A stretch of 59,416 nt of DNA from assembly GCA_035297145.1 (NCBI GenBank), contig DATGZN010000076.1, forward strand, positions 1 to 59,416, read 5' to 3'. Shown here piece after piece: positions 26,531 to 34,504 of the stretch. Both the position numbers and the translations under genes were made by a program. A model generated the notes under the pieces. That model was given only the letters and a program-made list of their open reading frames with translations. It ran no database searches and was not told the origin of the DNA. The stretch comes from QHXW01 sp035297145. Lineage in GTDB: Bacteria; Acidobacteriota; Terriglobia; Bryobacterales; Bryobacteraceae. How positions within the stretch are numbered: position 1 is the first letter of the stretch; each line of letters opens with the position of its first letter.

Positions 26531-29200
26531 ATGCGGTGGGCTGACAGGCTTGCATTGCGGTGGCGGTCGCTGTTCCGGCGCGGGCGAGTGGAGCGGGAGC
26601 TGGATGAGGAGCTGCGGTTTCATCTGGAACAGCAGATTGCGGAGAATCGGGCAACGGGCATGAGTGCCGAAGAGGCGCGTCATGCGGCGCGGCGGGCGAT
26701 GGGCGGGGCGGAACAGATCAAAGAGGAGTGCCGGGATGTGCGGGGGGTGAACTATATCGAGAATTTGATTCAGGATGTTCGTTACGGTGTTCGAGTGCTA
26801 CTCAAGAATCCCGGCTTCACTGCCGTGGCGGTGCTGACGCTGGCGCTGGGGATCGGAGCGAATACCGCGATCTTCACGGCGGCGGATGCGATTTTGTGGA
26901 AGCCGCTGCCGGTGAAGGAACCGGGGAGCCTGGTCGCATTCTCGGCAGTGCACGCGAATGGACGCGAGGACGACGATCTCCCCGTCGCATTCGGTCAAGA
27001 ATTACGGCGGTCGAGGGCGATTTTTTCCGATTGGGTGACGGCGACCGCGGATGGTCTGAGCTTTTCAGTGAAGGGCCGGGCTGAACGTATTATGGGCGAG
27101 GCCGTTTCACCGAACTTTTTCACTTTTTTCGGAGTTCAACCCATTGTTGGCCAGGGTTTCTCACAAGACGTTCGGAATGGTCACTGGGGCCCAGAGGTCG
27201 TGCTCTCCTATCGTTTCTGGAAATTCAGATTCGCAGGTGACGAGCACATCATTGGCAGCAGGGTCCGGATCAACAACTACCCGTTCACGGTCGTAGGGGT
27301 TTCGCCTCCTGGTTTTTTCGGATTGCTCGTGGGTTCGGATCCTGAGCTGCGATTGCCCATCATGCCGTCCGGGCAAGAGCTTGAACAGATCTATCTAATC
27401 AGTGGCAAGCATAAATATTGGGGTAGCATGGCGCGTCTGAAACCCGGCGTCACCTTAGCTCAGGCCGAAGCCGCCGTGAACGTCCAACTGCATCTCTTCT
27501 TGCCCAAAGCCCCTTTACAAGAAGATCGCCAGAGAGATCTACGCCGCATCCGGTTGTTACCTGGCGGTCAAGGCTTTCATGGCTTCGTTGATCAGCTGCA
27601 AGAGCCACTCTTCGTCCTATTGGCACTAACGGCCCTGGTGCTGCTCATCGCGTGCTCCAACGTAGGCAACATGCTGCTCGCGCGCGCGTCCGCCCGTCAA
27701 CGGGAATTTGCGGTGCGTGCGTCGATTGGCGCGGGAAAGGCGCGGCTCATCCGGCAATTGCTGGTGGAGAATTTGTTGTTGTGGGTGGTAGGTGGAGCGC
27801 TGGGAGTCGCCGTCGCCTGCTGGACGAACCAAGTTCTGTTCGGATTTCTGCCGCAGGGGCATATGCGCATGGTGCTCGATCTGAGGCCGGATCTGCGTGC
27901 CGTCTTGTTTACGTTGGGCGTTTCGCTGGCAAGCGGTTTCTTGTTCGGACTCGCGCCAGCGCTCACGGCGACACGCGGCGACCTGGCGGCCGCGTTGAAG
28001 AGCGATTCGGCGGGCTCGGTGGGAGAAGGCGGCGGTTTCAGCTTTCGGAAGATCCTGGTGGTTTCGCAAGTGGGGCTGTCGGTGCTGTTGCTGATCGTCG
28101 CCGGACTGTTTGTGCGAACGCTGGCGAATTTGCGGGCGACGGATTTCGGGTATCGCCCGGAGCACGTGTTGCTCTTCCGGATGAAGCCCCAGGTCGAATT
28201 GTACAAACCGGAACAAATCCAGAAGATGACGGCGGAGTTGGTGCGGCGTGTAGCGCTCGTGCCGGGAGTGCAGTCGGCCGGGCTGGCCGAGGAAGGTCCG
28301 CTAGGCAGTCGAGGCGGCAGCTCGACCATGATTCGATTGCCGAATGGCGAAGCGGTACGGGCCACGGCGGACGAGGTGAGCCCGGGTTTCTTCGAGACAA
28401 TCGGGCTGACGCGGCTGGCCGGGCGCGACTTCTCGCCGGCGGATAAGGAGGGATCGCCGCCGGTGCTGATCATAAACGATGTGCTGGCGCGGATGCTGTT
28501 CCATCATGACGATCCGATCGGCAGGAGTGTGGTGGCGGAGGTTCGCGAGCCGCGGCCGTTCCAGGTGGTTGGCGTCGTCAGGTCCAGCCGCTACTATGAC
28601 CTGCACACTTCGCCGGCGCCGGCGGCCTACTTCGCGATTCAGCAGATTACCGCGTACATGCCGACGCTGCACGTGCGGGTGGCCCCGGGCCGAAGCACGA
28701 GTGACGTGGCTGCCGCGGTGCGGCGCGAATTCGATGCGCTGGATAAAGACGTGCCCGTGTTCGACATCAAGTCGTTGGAAGATCGCGTCAATGACTCTTT
28801 GGCTCGAGAGCGGCTTGTGTCCGTCCTGGCCGGAGCATTTGGCGCCCTGGCGTTGTTGCTAGCGGGCGTCGGGCTGTACGGTGTGATGGCTTACATGGTG
28901 GTGCGCAAAACGCGGGAGATCGGTATCCGCGTGGCGTTGGGATCGAGCCCTGGGGCGGTCCTTTGGATGGTGGGGAAAGAGGCTTTAACGCTGCTCGGTG
29001 TTGGATCCGCTGCGGGCGTCGTCGCGGGATTGATCGCGGCGCGGCTGGTAGCGAGCCAACTGTTTGGGTTGTCGGCCACCGATCCGGTTACTATTCTCAG
29101 CGCGACCGCGACGATGCTGCTAGTGACCTGCCTGGCGACGTATCTGCCCGCGCGTCGCGCCGCGCGCGTGGATCCGATGGTGGCGCTGCGGCACGACTGA
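26531..29200 (+). CDS. ADOP-family permease 4 (third of tandem three)
   Basis: 889 aa from the ATG at 26531, five bases after the previous stop. The frame is open further upstream (to 26336), but that part overlaps permease 3 and lacks family similarity, whereas MRWADRLALRWRSLFRRGRVERELDEELRFHLEQ aligns with the prefixes of permeases 2 and 3. The body has NPGFTAVAVLTLALGIGANTAIF, a central block LLALTALVLLIACSNVGNMLLARASARQREFAVRASIGAGKARL and a final block GLYGVMAYMVVRKTREIGIRVALGSSPGAVL. It ends PARRAARVDPMVALRHD. As in the other copies, no ATPase domain is present. It is the last gene of the PadR-led operon, and the following region contains a repeat element. Confidence 0.92.
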   Translation: MRWADRLALRWRSLFRRGRVERELDEELRFHLEQQIAENRATGMSAEEARHAARRAMGGAEQIKEECRDVRGVNYIENLIQDVRYGVRVLLKNPGFTAVAVLTLALGIGANTAIFTAADAILWKPLPVKEPGSLVAFSAVHANGREDDDLPVAFGQELRRSRAIFSDWVTATADGLSFSVKGRAERIMGEAVSPNFFTFFGVQPIVGQGFSQDVRNGHWGPEVVLSYRFWKFRFAGDEHIIGSRVRINNYPFTVVGVSPPGFFGLLVGSDPELRLPIMPSGQELEQIYLISGKHKYWGSMARLKPGVTLAQAEAAVNVQLHLFLPKAPLQEDRQRDLRRIRLLPGGQGFHGFVDQLQEPLFVLLALTALVLLIACSNVGNMLLARASARQREFAVRASIGAGKARLIRQLLVENLLLWVVGGALGVAVACWTNQVLFGFLPQGHMRMVLDLRPDLRAVLFTLGVSLASGFLFGLAPALTATRGDLAAALKSDSAGSVGEGGGFSFRKILVVSQVGLSVLLLIVAGLFVRTLANLRATDFGYRPEHVLLFRMKPQVELYKPEQIQKMTAELVRRVALVPGVQSAGLAEEGPLGSRGGSSTMIRLPNGEAVRATADEVSPGFFETIGLTRLAGRDFSPADKEGSPPVLIINDVLARMLFHHDDPIGRSVVAEVREPRPFQVVGVVRSSRYYDLHTSPAPAAYFAIQQITAYMPTLHVRVAPGRSTSDVAAAVRREFDALDKDVPVFDIKSLEDRVNDSLARERLVSVLAGAFGALALLLAGVGLYGVMAYMVVRKTREIGIRVALGSSPGAVLWMVGKEALTLLGVGSAAGVVAGLIAARLVASQLFGLSATDPVTILSATATMLLVTCLATYLPARRAARVDPMVALRHD

Positions 29201-29273
29201 TACGGATGAGTATCGCGCAATAAGGCTTCCAATCGGTCACCGACTCCTGCATACTGACTTCCTGATATGAGCC

Positions 29274-29297
29274 AGGCGAGGCATGCCTCGCCCCTAC
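29274..29297. repeat. Extragenic palindromic repeat, copy 1
   Basis: A 24-bp sequence with a perfect 18-bp palindrome core GGCGAGGCATGCCTCGCC followed by CCTAC. It is identical to 39463-39486. It lies inside the apparent 5' extension of the GH13 frame, which argues that the extension is not coding. Confidence 0.75.
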
Positions 29298-29323
29298 ATG
29301 TCCGTCATTCATCAGGAGGGTAC

Positions 29324-31141
29324 GTGACGCCTTCATCTGAATTTGCTGCTGATTTCCAGGCGGTCCTTGATCAGGTCCGGGACTTGGGAACAGGCAGGCT
29401 TGCACTAACTGCATCGCCCGAAGACTGGCGCGACCAATGGATTTACTTTTTGATGGTCGACCGGTTCAATAACCAGCTGGGCCCGCCGAAACACGCGCCG
29501 TTCGATGATCCGCAGTTCTCCGAATTTCAAGGTGGAACGTTTCGCGGCGTCAAGGCGCAGTTGCCTTATCTGAAACAGTTGGGAGCCGGGGCCATCTGGA
29601 TCAGCCCGGGGCTGCGCAATCTCAACTTCGACCAGCATACGTATCACGGCTACGGCATTCACGATTTCCTGCGCGCCGAACCGCGCTTCGCCGAGACCGC
29701 CGCTAATGCCGATGACGAGCTGCGGGAATTAGTGGATGCTGTCCACGCGCAGGGAATGTACGTGATTTTGGACATCGTGCTGAATCACGTTGGAGATGTG
29801 TTCGCCTATCAATGCGCCCCAAGTGATAGCGACTGTCTGAAAAGCGGGGGATCGCGAAGCCAGTTCTTCGCCAGCCCGCAGCCGGTGATGTGGCGCGATC
29901 CGGACGGCGCGCTGCGGCATGGCACGACGCCGATTGAGCAGATTCCCAATCCGTCGCGCGATGCGTTTGTCTGGCCGCTCGAAATGCAGAAGAACAGCCT
30001 GTTCCGGCGGCAGGGCATGCCGGGCTCCGGCGACGGCACCGTGGGCGACTTCCAATCACTCAAGCAAATGCTGACGGACAACCTGGATGTTCAGCGGTTT
30101 CTGATCCGCGCCTATCAATACGTAATCGCACGATTCGATATCGATGGCTTCCGCATCGACACGCTGAAATTTCTGAAAGGCAATTTAGCGCAGATATTCG
30201 GCAACGCGATTCGGGAATTCGGGCTGAGTGTGGGTAAGAAGAACTTCTTCACCTTCGGGGAAGTCTTCGACAATGAGGACACGATCGCCGAGTTCATCGG
30301 GCGCAACACGCATGTCGGCGGCGATTTGGTTGGTGTGGACGCGGCGCTGGATTTCCCGCTGGTATTCACGCTGCCGGGCGTGGTCAAGGGCTTCGCGGCT
30401 CCCACCAGCGTGTCGGGAATGTACCAACATCGCAAGCAGGTGGAGCAGTTCATTCTGAGTTCACATGGCGATGCCACGCGCTTCTTTGTCACGTTCCTGG
30501 ACAATCACGATCTGAAAGCGCGATTCCGTTTTGTGGATCCCGCGAACCCGAATAAGTTTGACCAGCAGGTGACGCTGGGGCTGGCGTGTCTGTTCGCGCT
30601 ACAGGGCATCCCCTGCGTCTACTACGGAACCGAGCAAGGGCTGCATGGCCGCGGGACCACCGACGAGTCTGTGCGCGAGGCGCTTTGGGGAGGGCCGGGA
30701 TTCGATGCGACGAATCCTTTCTACGTGGATTTGCAGAAGATCGCGCAGGTGCGGCGCACGCAACCCGCACTGCGGTACGGGCGCCAGTATTTCCGGCCGG
30801 TATCGGGCGACGGTAAGAACTACGGAGTGTCTCCGTTTCCCGGCGGAGTGGTGGCGTTTTCGCGCATTCTCAATGACGTTGAAGTGATCGTGGCGGCCAA
30901 CGCCAGCCAGAGCCAGACCATTGCTGTCGAAGTGATTATCGAACAGACGTTGAGCAATGCGGGTGATGTTTACCGCGTACTTTATAGCAATCAGCCGGCG
31001 CCAGTGGCGCCATCCGCCGTGATTTCGCATGCCGCCGGGACGGTGCAGGTGCAGGAAGTTGATGGGAGCACGGGCACAGGTCCACTAAACACGATTCGGG
31101 TAACGCTGGGGCCGATGGAAGTGCAGATATTGGCGCAGTGA
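29324..31141 (+). CDS. GH13 alpha-amylase-family glycosidase
   Basis: 605 aa from the GTG at 29324, which has AGGAGG 4 nt upstream. A longer frame from ATG 29267 reads through a palindromic repeat and is rejected. GH13 conserved regions are DIVLNH (region I, about 150-155), DGFRIDTLKF (region II, nucleophile Asp279), FTFGEVFD (region III, Glu313) and FLDNHD (region IV, Asp396). The barrel is followed by a beta-sandwich C-domain. The family acts on alpha-glucans or transfers glucosyl groups, and subtype cannot be fixed by eye. No signal peptide is visible with this start. The N-terminal 30 residues (EFAADFQAVLDQVRDLGTG) are helical. It sits downstream of the ADOP operon but is separated by a 120-bp gap with the repeat. 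Confidence 0.87.
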   Translation: MTPSSEFAADFQAVLDQVRDLGTGRLALTASPEDWRDQWIYFLMVDRFNNQLGPPKHAPFDDPQFSEFQGGTFRGVKAQLPYLKQLGAGAIWISPGLRNLNFDQHTYHGYGIHDFLRAEPRFAETAANADDELRELVDAVHAQGMYVILDIVLNHVGDVFAYQCAPSDSDCLKSGGSRSQFFASPQPVMWRDPDGALRHGTTPIEQIPNPSRDAFVWPLEMQKNSLFRRQGMPGSGDGTVGDFQSLKQMLTDNLDVQRFLIRAYQYVIARFDIDGFRIDTLKFLKGNLAQIFGNAIREFGLSVGKKNFFTFGEVFDNEDTIAEFIGRNTHVGGDLVGVDAALDFPLVFTLPGVVKGFAAPTSVSGMYQHRKQVEQFILSSHGDATRFFVTFLDNHDLKARFRFVDPANPNKFDQQVTLGLACLFALQGIPCVYYGTEQGLHGRGTTDESVREALWGGPGFDATNPFYVDLQKIAQVRRTQPALRYGRQYFRPVSGDGKNYGVSPFPGGVVAFSRILNDVEVIVAANASQSQTIAVEVIIEQTLSNAGDVYRVLYSNQPAPVAPSAVISHAAGTVQVQEVDGSTGTGPLNTIRVTLGPMEVQILAQ

Positions 31142-31156
31142 GGGAGGGAACAGCGC

Positions 31157-31162
31157 TACAGT
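31157..31162 (+). promoter_or_regulatory. -10-like hexamer TACAGT for the cupin gene
   Basis: TACAGT lies 7 nt before the ATG at 31170, with no Shine-Dalgarno in between. Confidence 0.35.
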
Positions 31163-31169
31163 AGCTTCC

Positions 31170-31589
31170 ATGAACCTTTCACGCAGAGATTTGAGCCTGG
31201 TGCTTCCGCTGTTGGCGGCGGCGAAGGCGGCGGGGCAGAGCCGTGTACTGGCTTCAAAGACCTATCGCTACGAGGACCTGCCGGTCCACAACGAAGGGCC
31301 GAATCGCGGGCGGCCGATTTTCGACGGCGAAACGCATACCGGAGTTCCTATCGAGCTGCACGAGACGGAACTGGCGCCAGGGCAGATGCCGCATCCGGCG
31401 CATCATCACGCGCACGAAGAGATGATCCTGGTTCGCGAAGGAACCATGGAGGTGACGATCGAGGGAAAGTCGTCGACGCTGGGGCCGGGATCGGTGGGAT
31501 ATGTGGAGTCAGGCGAAGAACATGGCTGGCGCAACGTGGGCACGGGCCGCGCGCGGTACTTCGTGCTGGCTGTTGGCCGGGACAGCTAA
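31170..31589 (+). CDS. Exported cupin-domain protein
   Basis: 139 aa. The N-terminus (MNLSRRDLSLVLPLLAAAKAAG) looks like a twin-arginine or Sec signal. A single small cupin barrel follows. Motif 1 is in HPAHHHAHEEMILVREGTMEV, with His and Glu metal ligands, and motif 2 is LGPGSVGYVESGEEHGWRN, with the last His ligand. Such proteins bind a divalent metal and may be dioxygenases, isomerases or binding proteins, but no specific reaction can be assigned. The last three bases overlap the 3' end of a small gene on the opposite strand (31586-31720), so transcription is convergent. Confidence 0.85.
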   Translation: MNLSRRDLSLVLPLLAAAKAAGQSRVLASKTYRYEDLPVHNEGPNRGRPIFDGETHTGVPIELHETELAPGQMPHPAHHHAHEEMILVREGTMEVTIEGKSSTLGPGSVGYVESGEEHGWRNVGTGRARYFVLAVGRDS

Positions 31590-31720
31590 AACTGGGCGGC
31601 GATGTAGTTCAGGAAGTGCCTCACCGACCGCACGATGGGATCTCGAATCGGCGCATAGGCGACGAAGATCCAGAGCGCAATTCCACCGGCCGTCATCCAG
31701 ATAATGCTCCTATCCTTCAT
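31586..31720 (-). CDS. Small single-span membrane protein (44 aa)
   Basis: A 44-codon frame reading MKDRSIIWMTAGGIALW... and ending ...HFLNYIAAQF. A hydrophobic segment (about residues 7-22, IWMTAGGIALWIFVAY) is preceded by Lys/Arg and followed by an Arg-rich, helical tail (PIRDPIVRSVRH), which predicts a single-span protein. A perfect TATAAT on the same strand ends 8 nt before the ATG, the same arrangement as at other genes here. The stop overlaps the cupin stop by three bases. Family unknown. The gene is below usual length cut-offs, but codon choice and the promoter make it plausible. Confidence 0.55.
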   Translation of the reverse strand: MKDRSIIWMTAGGIALWIFVAYAPIRDPIVRSVRHFLNYIAAQF

Positions 31721-31728
31721 CCGGTGTG

Positions 31729-31734
31729 ATTATA
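31729..31734 (-). promoter_or_regulatory. -10 element TATAAT for the 44-aa membrane protein
   Basis: Perfect TATAAT, minus strand, 8 nt upstream of the ATG at 31720. A TTGACA lies at 31743-31748, only 8 bp away, too close for a standard -35. Confidence 0.45.
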
Positions 31735-31751
31735 CTGCCTCCTGTCAACTT

Positions 31752-34412
31752 TTACTCCGCTAACTCGACGGTGAGAGTGGCCCCGTTCATTTCCGTCAGG
31801 ACGGCTGACAACTTTACGGATTTCCGGGAATCACGGGCTATCCACATGGTCGTTTTCTCGGGGCCACCATCGGCCGAGGAGACTTCGACGCGGTAGGCGT
31901 CAAACACGCCCGCCGGTACGGTGACCTGCTCGGAGCCCGTCACTTTCAACTGCATCAGTTTGGGCTTCTGCTTCTGCAAATCAAAGTTGCGGAAGGTGGC
32001 GGAATAGTTTTCCGCCAGCGGAAGGCAGGCAATGGATTGTGATGCACCCACCGAGTCCGCGAATATCGGACCGCCTACATCGGCGTCGATGGGCTTATCC
32101 TGCCCGTTCATATTGAGGGAGCCGGTAGCCTTGTTGTCTTTATAATCCACCTGGATCGACATGGGCCCTTGCTTGACGGAGCGCTTCTGCACGATCAGCG
32201 AGCCCTTTTCCAGAACGGCTGTGTCGGAGACCGGGCCCACAGGCGTTTCCGTGATGTCGGTGACTGTCCAGGCGCCGTCTTCCTCTTTGATGGACGTGGC
32301 GATTTTGAGTGGGATGGAACTCCCGCCCATTACCAGATTTGCCTGGTAGTGGTATGAGCCTGGCTGGAGATCGGCCGCGGGCTTAGGAGCACTGACAGCT
32401 CCGGCGTCGACTTTTCTCGCCAGGACTACCGTCTTGGGGTCGACCGTGATTTCCTTGAGCCGCGCGGCTACTTCGGGCGTACCGCCCTCTTGATAACGGC
32501 CGTCAATGTGTAACGCGAAGAACTTCTCGGCGGCGGCGATCATCGCCATGTTGTTCACCGGGCGCGCGAAACCGTGGCCCTCATCCGGCGCCACGATATA
32601 TTCCACGGTGAAACCGCGATCGCGCAATGCCACAACGATCTGGTCGGATTCCGCCTTGTTCACGCGTGGATCGTTGGCGCCTTGCACCACCAGGAGCGGC
32701 GTTTTTATTTTGTTCGCCGAGTTCAAGGGCGACTGCCGCATGAGCTGCGCTCGGCCCTCGGGAGTGCCGGGATCGCCCATGCGAGTGTGGAACATGGTAC
32801 GGCCGGCCTCCCAGTAAGGCGGGATGGAATCAAGCAGCGTGATCAGGTTGGACGGGCCGACGATCGAAACAGCCGCGGCGTAGAGATCGGGCGTGAAGGC
32901 AACACCGGCGAGCGTGGCGTAACCGCCATAGGAACCGCCCATGATGCCCACACGCTTGGGGTCGGCGATGCCCTTGGCGACTAGATATTTGACGCCCCAA
33001 GTGATGTCATCCTGCATCTTGTCGCCCCACTGCCGGTTGCCGGCGTTGAGGAACTTCTTGCCGTAGCCGGTGGAGCTGCGAAAGTTGGGTGCGAGCATGG
33101 CGTAGCCGCGATTCGCGAAGAACTGCAGGTACGGTTGATAGCCCCAGGTATCGCGCCCCCACGGTCCACCATGCGGAAACACGACGAGCGGGAGGTTCTT
33201 CGCCGCGACGCCCTTGGGCAGGACGAGGTACGCCGGGATTTCGAGACCATCCGAAGAGGTGTAGCGAATAGACTGCATGCTGGCCAGGCTCTCGCGCGGA
33301 AGTTTCTCACGTATCTTGTATTGAAGAGTCAGCTTGCGGTGCTTGCGCTCGAACAGATATGTTTCGCCGGGTTCGGTGTCGCTGCGGGCAGCGATGAGCC
33401 ACGTCTCCTCGTCCTTAGTGTGCGAGACGAAGGCGATCTCCGTGTTGGGCAGTTTTCCTGTGAGCCATTTGTGGTCGGCTGCGTAGGCCTTGTCTTTCCA
33501 GTAAATGCGCTGCCGGTCATCCTGGTACGTGGTGGAGATAAGTTCGTTCGTCACTTCGGAGAATAGGGCCGAGCCGAAATCCACATGTTTATCCGGATCG
33601 GATTCCACGAGCGTTTCCTGACTGGTTTGGGGATCGAACAGCACCAGGCGCGACAGGTCGTCCGTCCCCTTGTTCGTATCCATATAGAACCGGCGGTTGT
33701 CCTTTTCGAACTGCAGCGGCTGGCAACTTTCTAAAACATCGCAGGAATAGATCTTGGTGAAGCCGCTCGAATCCACGCGGAGGATTTCGGTATCGCCATT
33801 TTCGGCGGAACGGACGGCGAGCCGGAGCTGATCGTTGTTATCGAAGATCCAGCCGCCGATCCGGTCGGTGTTCTTGCGCAGCAAGGTTCGCTCACCGGTT
33901 GCGATTTTGACCTTGTAGAGGTCGTGCCAGGCTTTATCGCGATCGTTCAAGCCGATGTACATAATGTCGGGATCGCTCTTCGGCACCGCATAGAGTTGCA
34001 CGCGCACGCCTTTCACGTCGGTCAAGTTGCGGGCCGCGGGCACCTGGGAGCCGGCCGCTGGCGGGTCAGCGGGGTTGACGGCATACGCCTGGAAATTCTC
34101 GTCGCCCGCTTTATCCTGCGCATACAATACGTATTTGCCGTCGCGGCTCCAGAAGAAAATCTGGATGGGCCGCTTGGTATCGGCAGTGATGGGCTTGGCT
34201 GCGCTGAAATCCTCGGTGGTGCGCTTCACCCAGATGTTTCTGGTCTTGTTGAGAGGTTTCAGGAACGCGATGAACTTGCCGTCGGGCGAGATCTGGGCGC
34301 CTGAGATCTCGGGATCCCCAAAAAACAGCTCCCGATCGATCAACGGGGGCATGTCGGCAAACACGGACAAGGCCGTCAGGAAGAATGAAGCGAGAAGGAT
34401 CAGGCGTTTCAT
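31752..34412 (-). CDS. S9-family prolyl oligopeptidase with extra C-terminal domain
   Basis: 886 aa, signal peptide 1-19. A seven-bladed propeller-like region (about 25-375) with blades such as ISPDGKFIAFL precedes the alpha/beta-hydrolase domain (about 380-640). The catalytic triad is Ser494 in GGSYGGYA, Asp581 in GANDPRVN and His613 in DEGHGF. S9 enzymes cleave peptides after Pro or small residues, or remove acylated residues from the N-terminus. Unusually, about 205 residues follow the hydrolase. They form an all-beta domain (SYHYQANLVMGGSSIPLKIAT ... VPAGVFDAYRVEVSS ... MWIARDSRKSVKLSA) that resembles DUF3108-type lipocalin-like barrels. A good Shine-Dalgarno (GGAGG) lies before the ATG. 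Export to the periplasm or outside is expected. Confidence 0.92.
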   Translation of the reverse strand: MKRLILLASFFLTALSVFADMPPLIDRELFFGDPEISGAQISPDGKFIAFLKPLNKTRNIWVKRTTEDFSAAKPITADTKRPIQIFFWSRDGKYVLYAQDKAGDENFQAYAVNPADPPAAGSQVPAARNLTDVKGVRVQLYAVPKSDPDIMYIGLNDRDKAWHDLYKVKIATGERTLLRKNTDRIGGWIFDNNDQLRLAVRSAENGDTEILRVDSSGFTKIYSCDVLESCQPLQFEKDNRRFYMDTNKGTDDLSRLVLFDPQTSQETLVESDPDKHVDFGSALFSEVTNELISTTYQDDRQRIYWKDKAYAADHKWLTGKLPNTEIAFVSHTKDEETWLIAARSDTEPGETYLFERKHRKLTLQYKIREKLPRESLASMQSIRYTSSDGLEIPAYLVLPKGVAAKNLPLVVFPHGGPWGRDTWGYQPYLQFFANRGYAMLAPNFRSSTGYGKKFLNAGNRQWGDKMQDDITWGVKYLVAKGIADPKRVGIMGGSYGGYATLAGVAFTPDLYAAAVSIVGPSNLITLLDSIPPYWEAGRTMFHTRMGDPGTPEGRAQLMRQSPLNSANKIKTPLLVVQGANDPRVNKAESDQIVVALRDRGFTVEYIVAPDEGHGFARPVNNMAMIAAAEKFFALHIDGRYQEGGTPEVAARLKEITVDPKTVVLARKVDAGAVSAPKPAADLQPGSYHYQANLVMGGSSIPLKIATSIKEEDGAWTVTDITETPVGPVSDTAVLEKGSLIVQKRSVKQGPMSIQVDYKDNKATGSLNMNGQDKPIDADVGGPIFADSVGASQSIACLPLAENYSATFRNFDLQKQKPKLMQLKVTGSEQVTVPAGVFDAYRVEVSSADGGPEKTTMWIARDSRKSVKLSAVLTEMNGATLTVELAE

Positions 34413-34490
34413 GGGATTTCCTCCACTAAGGGTGGTGCTCGCCGACGCGGATTGTCAAGTTGGGCCGCTCCCGCGGTTCGCCGGGCGGTG

Positions 34491-34496
34491 TATACT
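34491..34496 (+). promoter_or_regulatory. -10 element TATACT for the esterase gene
   Basis: TATACT lies 8 nt upstream of the ATG at 34505, with no Shine-Dalgarno. It supports that ATG over the upstream frame opening at 34460. Confidence 0.45.
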
Positions 34497-34504
34497 CGCC
34501 TGCT

